Source: Mytilus californianus | Taxonomy: Eukaryota; Mollusca; Bivalvia; Mytilida; Mytilidae | Assembly: GCF_021869535.1 (NCBI RefSeq) | Contig: NW_026262723.1 | Coordinates: 87,608,324-87,672,323 of the forward strand | Reading direction: 5' to 3' | DNA length: 64,000 bases | Part shown: positions 59,212 to 64,000 of the stretch, piece after piece | How positions within the stretch are numbered: position 1 is the stretch's first letter | Layout of the letters: every line of letters starts with the position of its first letter | Notes under the pieces: model-generated | Database searches by the model: none | Seen by the model: only the letters and a program-made list of their open reading frames with translations | Told to the model about the DNA's origin: nothing | Translations under genes and position numbers: made by a program

Positions 59212-59749
59212 TCAGGACTGATGCCTGTCAAGGTGATAATTCTTCTAAGACTACGTTCAGACTGCTGACCATCAGGACTGATGTCTGTCAAGGTGACAAT
59301 TCTTCTAAGACTACGTTCAGACTGCTGACCATCAGGACTGATGTCTGTCAAGGTGACAATTCTTCTAAGACTACGTTCAGACTGCTGACCATCAGGACTG
59401 ATGCCTGTCAAGGTGACAATTCTTCTAAGACTACGTTCAGACTGCTGACCATCAGGACTGATGCCTGTCAAGGTGACAATTCTTCTAGACTACGTTCAGA
59501 CTGCTGACCATCAGGACTGATGCCTGTCAAGGTGACAATTCTTCTAAGACTACGTTCAGACTGCTGACCATCAGGACTGATGCCTGTCAAGGTGACAATT
59601 CTTCTAAGACTACGTTCAGACTGCTGACCATCAGGACTGATGCCTGTCAAGGTGACAATTCTTCTAAGACTACGTTCAGACTGCTGACCACCAGGACTGA
59701 TGCCTGTCAAGAAGACAATTCTTCTAAGACTACGTTCAGACTGCTGAAG
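59212..59749. repeat. 60-bp minisatellite, nine nearly identical units
   Basis: The unit reads ACTGATGCCTGTCAAGGTGA CAATTCTTCTAAGACTACGT TCAGACTGCTGACCATCAGG. There are nine copies; the fifth (59451-59509) lacks one A and is 59 bp. Because 60 is divisible by three, open frames run through on both strands; the minus frame reads ISPDGQQSERSLRRIVTLTG. The deletion splits the minus frame into 60019-59468 and 59471-59205. Few substitutions separate units, so the array is young. There is no evidence that it is transcribed or translated. Confidence 0.85.
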
Positions 59750-60654
59750 AGAGGTACTTTTTTGTTGATATTTTATAAGAATGGGGATGCTGACCCTTAA
59801 TACATAACAAACACTAGGGATCAATCTTATATTAGTTAAATTAGTGTAAGTGTTATGCCTGCAATGCATAGACTCCTGATGATGCATTAAACTGTTGCTT
59901 TCCTTATTGTTGTAGTGTCGCATCCGGTATAACTCCATAGAAAGTGAGTTTTTCCAATTTGTCAATATCTTCGTATTATAACGAAAAAAATGTTCTTCAT
60001 TCAAAGTTCCTGTTCCCAAAAACCCAGAATATTACTGCAATATTTATGTAAATTTTCAGACCTCCAAAGTTCTTGCACAAAAAGTACTCATACAAATGAA
60101 ATTGTACAGTTATACGATTCCAGTCATTCAATGTTCTGATTGGTTAAGGGGACCAAGTATACCAATTATGTCACTGGAGGTGTTTTCTTACTCTACGCAA
60201 TGTCATGCGTGATGAATACAAATGTATTAACGCTGGCAACAAAACTAAATCAAAGAAGACGTCATATTGCAAGCTTATTTCAAGTATCAAAAATAGAAAC
60301 AAAAGTAAAAATTGTTATATTAAAAAAAAATAATATTTAACAGATATAAAGTTTAACAACCTCAGAATTTGTTTACTAATTACGGTTATTAATGACCTCG
60401 GAAACTAACGTTTTTCGTGTTAATTTTTTTGTTTCCACCATTTAAAAGTAATTAATTGTAAGTATTATTATAGAGTGAGGCTTTGTTTGTTGTTTATATA
60501 AGACAACCGATATAGCTTCAGATATTACTCTTCTGTTATCTGTTTTACTGTATCATTTGTACTTTCAGTTTGAAGTTATCGAAATTAAAGTTGGAAGGGT
60601 GCACCAATCTTGTTCAACCAAACCCATTTGTATTTGTTTGTCCTCGTTCAGATA
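59750..60654. other. No gene recognised; unique flank of the minisatellite frame
   Basis: The minus frame beginning at 60019 (MGTGTLNEEHFFRYNTKILT) enters the 60-bp array at about 59750. Without splice or transcript evidence it cannot be called a gene. Confidence 0.35.
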
Positions 60655-61060
60655 TAAGAATAAGGAAATATGGTATGATTGCAAATGAGACAGCTATCCA
60701 CCAAAATTCAAATGAAGTGAATGTAAGCAATGAAAGGTAACCGTACGGCCTTCAACAATGAGAAAAAAACCATATCGTATAGTCGTCTATAAAAGGCCCC
60801 GACATGAAAAATATATAACAATTCAATTGAGAAAACTAACGGCCTAATTTATAATAAAACAATTTACGAAAAAAAAATTACAGACATGAACCGACGACAA
60901 CTGCTACTGAATTACAGGTTCTTGACTTGGGACATGTACATAAAGAATGCGGCGGGGTTAAACATGTTTGTGAGCGCTCAACATTCCCCTAACCTGGGAC
61001 AGTGGTGTTACAGCACAACATTAGAGCAAACTATAAAAATCAGTTAAAAAGGGCTAAACT
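60655..61060 (-). repeat. RT-element 3' module, inverted
   Basis: It reads AAATATGGTATGATTGCAAA, AAGGTAACCGTACGGCCTTC, TATAAAAGGCCCCGACATGA, ACAGGTTCTTGACTTGGGAC, AATGCGGCGGGGTTAAACAT and CCTAACCTGGGACAGTGGTG, the reverse of the plus-strand modules. The continuation to about 61170 (CACAAAAACACAGACCGGTA) is weaker. Confidence 0.55.
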
Positions 61061-61687
61061 CACCAGATCGATACAAAGCAAAAAACCCATCTCACAAAAA
61101 CACAGACCGGTATTTATACATCCCTAACAACAAAAAAGACACACAGTACCAGTTGGCTTTGATAACAAACTGTTCATCTACGCAAAATCAAAAAACTATA
61201 GCAATAACAAACAATTTATGATACAGACAACCTAACTTGGTACAGCAAAAAATGTGGTTTGGTTAAACCAGTTTTACGTGTGCACAGACATCCCCCTTTT
61301 CCTAACTAAATTATATGTCGTATACCTAAAACACACAATAAAGATACCGCACAATACAGCTAGTATCACTAACTTAAACAAGAAAATAAAATATGTCATG
61401 GCACACATTTGGGAAAGCATTGCAAACTTGTTTTGGCTTCTACAGCAGTTGAATACTGCAGTTAAAACAACAGAAACAACACTCCAAGCTGGTTTCATGT
61501 AGTCTCATCATGAAATTTGATTTCTCCATCGGATAACCTGAGGTTTTACAGAACTATAACACCATAAAAAAAAACAGCTGATCTGCAATCTTAAGATATA
61601 CCATATACTTATCATGTACTTTGATACAACCATGCATAACGCCGACGAGGAAAGGCATTACTCGACTAACGACAGCTATATTTTTAT

Positions 61688-61790
61688 ATAGCCTAGTTGG
61701 TCGAGTGGTATGTGGTCTAGAGCGCTGGACACAATGCAGGCGGGGTTGCCACGATTTCTCAGATGCAGGGATTCGAATCCCGCTATAGAA
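61688..61790 (+). repeat. tRNA-like sequence (Leu/Ser type) within a repeat
   Basis: TAGTTGGTCGAGTGGTATGT is A-box-like and resembles Leu/Ser tRNAs. CAGGGATTCGAATCCCGC carries a B box and a T-arm-like stem. TATAGC at the start pairs with GCTATA at the end, followed by an A-rich stretch. The acceptor register is not that of a normal tRNA, and a diverged copy with matching upstream sequence lies at 62990-63040, so I call it a tRNA-derived repeat and not a tRNA gene. Confidence 0.5.
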
Positions 61791-61914
61791 AGAAAAAAAA
61801 TGTTAATTTGTTGGCTAAATTTGAAACGCAGTATATATAATTAAATATAGGTCAATAAAAAAGAAAGCAATCCAACTCACTAAATCTTAGCTTCATTAAA
61901 TCGGGTTTATAGAT

Positions 61915-62190
61915 ATAAGAAGATGTGGTATGAGTGCCAATGAATCAACTATCCATCCAAGTCACAATTTGTAAAAGTAAACCATTACAGGTCAAAGTAC
62001 GGCCTTCAACACGGAGTCTTGGCTCACACCGAATAGCAAGCTATAAAGGGCCCCCAAAATGACTAGTGTAAAACCATTCAAACAGGAAAACCAACGGTCT
62101 AATCTATATAAAAAACGAGAAACGAGAAACACTAAGAACCACATCAACAAACGACAACCACTGAACATCAGGTTCCTGACTTATGACAGG
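61915..62190 (-). repeat. RT-element 3' module, inverted sibling of 41.5-kb copy
   Basis: It contains AGATGTGGTATGAGTGCCAA, CAAAGTACGGCCTTCAACAC, GGAGTCTTGGCTCACACCGA, AAGCTATAAAGGGCCCCCAA and AAAAACGAGAAACGAGAAAC. Each block is the reverse complement of one at 41480-41790, including the rare GTGAGCCAAGGCTCCGTG segment, so these are recent siblings in opposite orientation. Confidence 0.6.
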
Positions 62191-62230
62191 TGCAAACAAA
62201 TGCAGTCTCTGATGTGGAAGGACAGAATGA

Positions 62231-62774
62231 CAAGCCGTTTTACTATTTAATCTAACTTCAAGATATCTCATAAAATATATAAGATATGTCATATAATATA
62301 TCAGATATCTCAATAATATATAAGATATCTTTTATAATCTAGTTTTTATAAGATATCTTATATACTTGATAAGATATCTTATATACTTTATGAGATATCT
62401 TATATACTTCATAAGCTATCTTCTAAAGTTTATTAGATATCTTATCAAGTATATAAGATATCTTATCAAGTATATAAGATATCTTATAAAGTTTATGAGA
62501 TATCTAAAAAAAAAATTCATAAGATATCTTATCTGCTCTATGAGATATCTTATAAAGTATATAATATATCTTGTATAGTTTATAAGATGATTTATATAGT
62601 TTATAAGATATCTTATATGATTTATAAGATATGTTATAAAGAAAATTATATGAGATATCTTATAAACTATATAAGATATCTTATAAACTATATAAGATAT
62701 CTTATAAACTATGTGAGATATCATATAAAGTTTATTAGATATCTTGAAGTTAGAATAAATAGTAAAACGGCTTG
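62231..62774. mobile_element. 544-bp near-palindromic element full of AAGATATCTTATA
   Basis: The ends are 38-bp inverted repeats with one mismatch (62231-62268 and 62737-62774), starting CAAGCCGTTTTACTATTTAA. The interior is a run of units close to TATAAGATATCTTATAAA, each itself a palindrome around GATATC. For this reason both strands translate to the same IRYLI-type peptide; the plus and minus frames (70, 74 and 120 codons) are consequences of the repeat. The element could fold into one very long hairpin. No exact target duplication was seen. Confidence 0.75.
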
Positions 62775-62884
62775 CCATAGGCCAGTCGAGTTGTCACATT
62801 TAGACGAATAAAATTAATACATATGATGTAACTGATTGGTAAATATTTATCATTCAATAAGACTGACAAAAATAAAATATCCTT

Positions 62885-63045
62885 AAGGAATTTCATCTAC
62901 ATTCAACCATACATCATGTACTGCGCTACAACCTAGGTAAAGCCAACGAGGTAGTCATAACCTACCTAACGAAATCTATATTTTTCAGCCTAGTTGTCCG
63001 AATGGTCTAGGTTGCTGGACAAAGTGCAGGATGAGTTTCTAAGAA
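62885..63045 (+). repeat. Diverged second copy of the 61.6-kb tRNA-like repeat
   Basis: CAACCATACATCATGTACTG, AAAGCCAACGAGGTAGTCAT, AAATCTATATTTTTCAGCCT and AGTTGTCCGAATGGTCTAGG parallel 61605-61725. The B-box half is missing, so the copy is truncated. Confidence 0.5.
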
Positions 63046-63074
63046 AAAAGTAAAATAACAAAAATACCGAAATC

Positions 63075-63250
63075 CAAGGAAAATTCAAAACGGAAAGTCC
63101 TTTTTCAAATGGCAAAGCTCAAACACATCAAACGAATGGAAAACAACTGTCATATTCCTGACTTGGTACAGGCATTTTCTTATGTAGAAAATGATGGATT
63201 AAACCTGGTTTTATAACTTACTAAACCTCTCACTTGTATGATAGTCGCTT
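63075..63250 (-). repeat. Dispersed repeat, minus-strand copy
   Basis: It contains AACGGAAAGTCCTTTTTCAA ATGGCAAAGCTCAAACACAT, AACTGTCATATTCCTGACTT and AAACCTGGTTTTATAACTTA. The reverse complement of its first half is at 52530-52640. Confidence 0.5.
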
Positions 63251-63459
63251 AGAATGTCACAGAAGCATGGGTTCAAATCTTGCTAATCTTACATTTTTGG
63301 GATAAATTTCAGAACAAGTATTGAATTTATGTTTATCATTTATCCATCTATTAGTTCCTAGAGTTGCAGTATACTTACCAATCCCTGGCTTTCAAATGTT
63401 TAGATTTTATCTCTGATGGAGGTTAGATTTTTAGCTCTGATGGAGGTAAATCCAGAAAA

Positions 63460-63845
63460 AGTGCACGAATCTATAAAGTGTTTATTTCATCTATTTTTTT
63501 TCTGACCAGGTAAATTTAAATTTTGCAAGATTTTATTTCATTTTCTGGCACTGAGTTGATACCGCTGCTGGTGGACTGTTGTATCGGGGTATCATCAGCT
63601 CAGAAGCCGGTGCTTCGGCACTGACATGTACTGACATGCTTTTTATAACATTTGCTTATTTAAAATTCCCCCATATCACATTAATGTTTCGTGATAAACT
63701 TTACAATATCATTGATTTGAAATCAATTACCTTTTAGCTCCAGATATGTTTCACGACATACTATATGCGAAATTTAAATTTACCTGGACAGATAGTGGAA
63801 AAAAATTAATAGATGAAATAGACACTTTATAAATTCAGTGCGTGC
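63460..63845. repeat. Inverted repeat with 63-77 bp arms around a retroelement-tail segment
   Basis: The left arm 63460-63522 (GTGCACGAATCTATAAAGTG, TTATTTCATCTATT, CCAGGTAAATTTAAATTT) is the imperfect inverse of 63769-63845. Between them 63540-63645 contains GATACCGCTGCTGGTGGACT and GAAGCCGGTGCTTCGGCACT, comparable to 3990-4020. Confidence 0.65.
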
Positions 63846-63847
63846 AA

Positions 63848-63998
63848 AGCTCTTTTCTAGATTTACATTCATCAGGAACACTCAAACATAAGCCTTTGAA
63901 AGTCATGGATGTGTAAATACGCTGCATCGTTAGGAGCTATATAACCAAAAGTCATGGATGTGTAATTACGCTCCATCGTTAGGAGATATATAACCAAA
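63848..63998 (+). repeat. Retroelement-related segment ending in a 49-bp tandem duplication
   Basis: TTTCTAGATTTACATTCATC AGGAACACTCAAA matches 32470-32510. It then contains two copies (63901-63949 and 63950-63998) of AGTCATGGATGTGTAAATAC GCTGCATCGTTAGGAG-type sequence with three or so changes. The second copy ends at the window edge, so more may follow. Confidence 0.65.
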
Positions 63999-64000
63999 AG

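Noticed and set aside
59205..59749. CRISPR array
   Set aside because: The 60-bp units are contiguous with no unique spacers, and the DNA is clearly eukaryotic; it is a minisatellite.
61688..61790. Functional tRNA-Leu or tRNA-Ser gene
   Set aside because: A and B boxes are recognisable, but the acceptor stem is out of register and a homologous upstream segment is shared with a second, truncated copy; it behaves as a repeat.
62366..62811. Long frames on both strands encoding IRYLI repeats
   Set aside because: They are an automatic consequence of a palindromic AAGATATCTTATA repeat; the same peptide on both strands argues against coding.

Overview
Organism and overall character. The window is AT-rich, gene-poor eukaryotic DNA with an intron-containing G-protein-coupled receptor gene and a dense layer of degraded mobile elements. 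Several repeats (the ATGCCCC...GGGGGCAT head followed by arrays of about 160 bp; a retroelement 3' module reading GGATAGTTGTCTCATTGGC; the GACGAAACGCGCGT motif) look to me, from memory, like repeats of marine mussels (Mytilus). No database search was possible, so that assignment is an informed guess.

Genes. One coding segment is convincing: on the minus strand, 26175 to 25342, the first coding exon of a rhodopsin-class GPCR of peptide-receptor type. It covers the glycosylated N-terminus through TM5 and most of intracellular loop 3, and ends at a clean phase-0 splice donor. The TM6-TM7 exon was not recognised in the window. A weak candidate exon pair lies at 19598-20156. I regard nearly all other long open frames as chance or repeat-derived.

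Retroelements. Six broken reverse transcriptase remnants (35.5, 38.0-38.6, 40.3, 52.7-53.7, 55.7-56.15 and 57.4-58.3 kb) belong to one kind of element with a DKG-like N-terminal motif (ADKA), a GIP-GTNCAPL block and a Y(L/I)DD active site. This most resembles Penelope-like RTs. Their 3' modules occur many more times, on both strands, without RT. Separate short retroposons with a (CAAT)n tail and clear target-site duplications sit at 8.4-8.8 and 46.8 kb, with diverged relatives at 17.8-18.1 and 46.5-46.8 kb.

DNA-level elements. From left to right: tandem duplications at 5.3-5.8 and 6.9-7.7 kb; a composite at 7.8-10.1 kb containing a Harbinger-like MITE with a G19 tract; a nine-unit array of about 160 bp at 11.9-13.4 kb; a 2-kb element with long terminal inverted repeats at 16.6-18.65 kb; fold-back hairpins at 19.5, 20.2, 21.8, 44.3 and 45.2 kb; a cluster of four CRE palindromes at 22.0 kb; a 91-bp array at 44.6-46.0 kb; further elements with about 160-bp units at 48.1 and 51.5 kb; a 60-bp minisatellite at 59.2-59.75 kb; and a 544-bp near-palindromic GATATC array at 62.2-62.8 kb.

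How it fits together. This is intergenic or intronic DNA around one receptor gene, built up by nested insertions. The most interesting point is that three repeat families with different unit sequences share one architecture: a terminal GC hairpin, a TCCGTCTGTCCG-like stretch, then units of about 160 bp. This resembles bivalve pearl or Helentron-type non-autonomous elements. I saw no operon, CRISPR array, intact transposase or complete RT.
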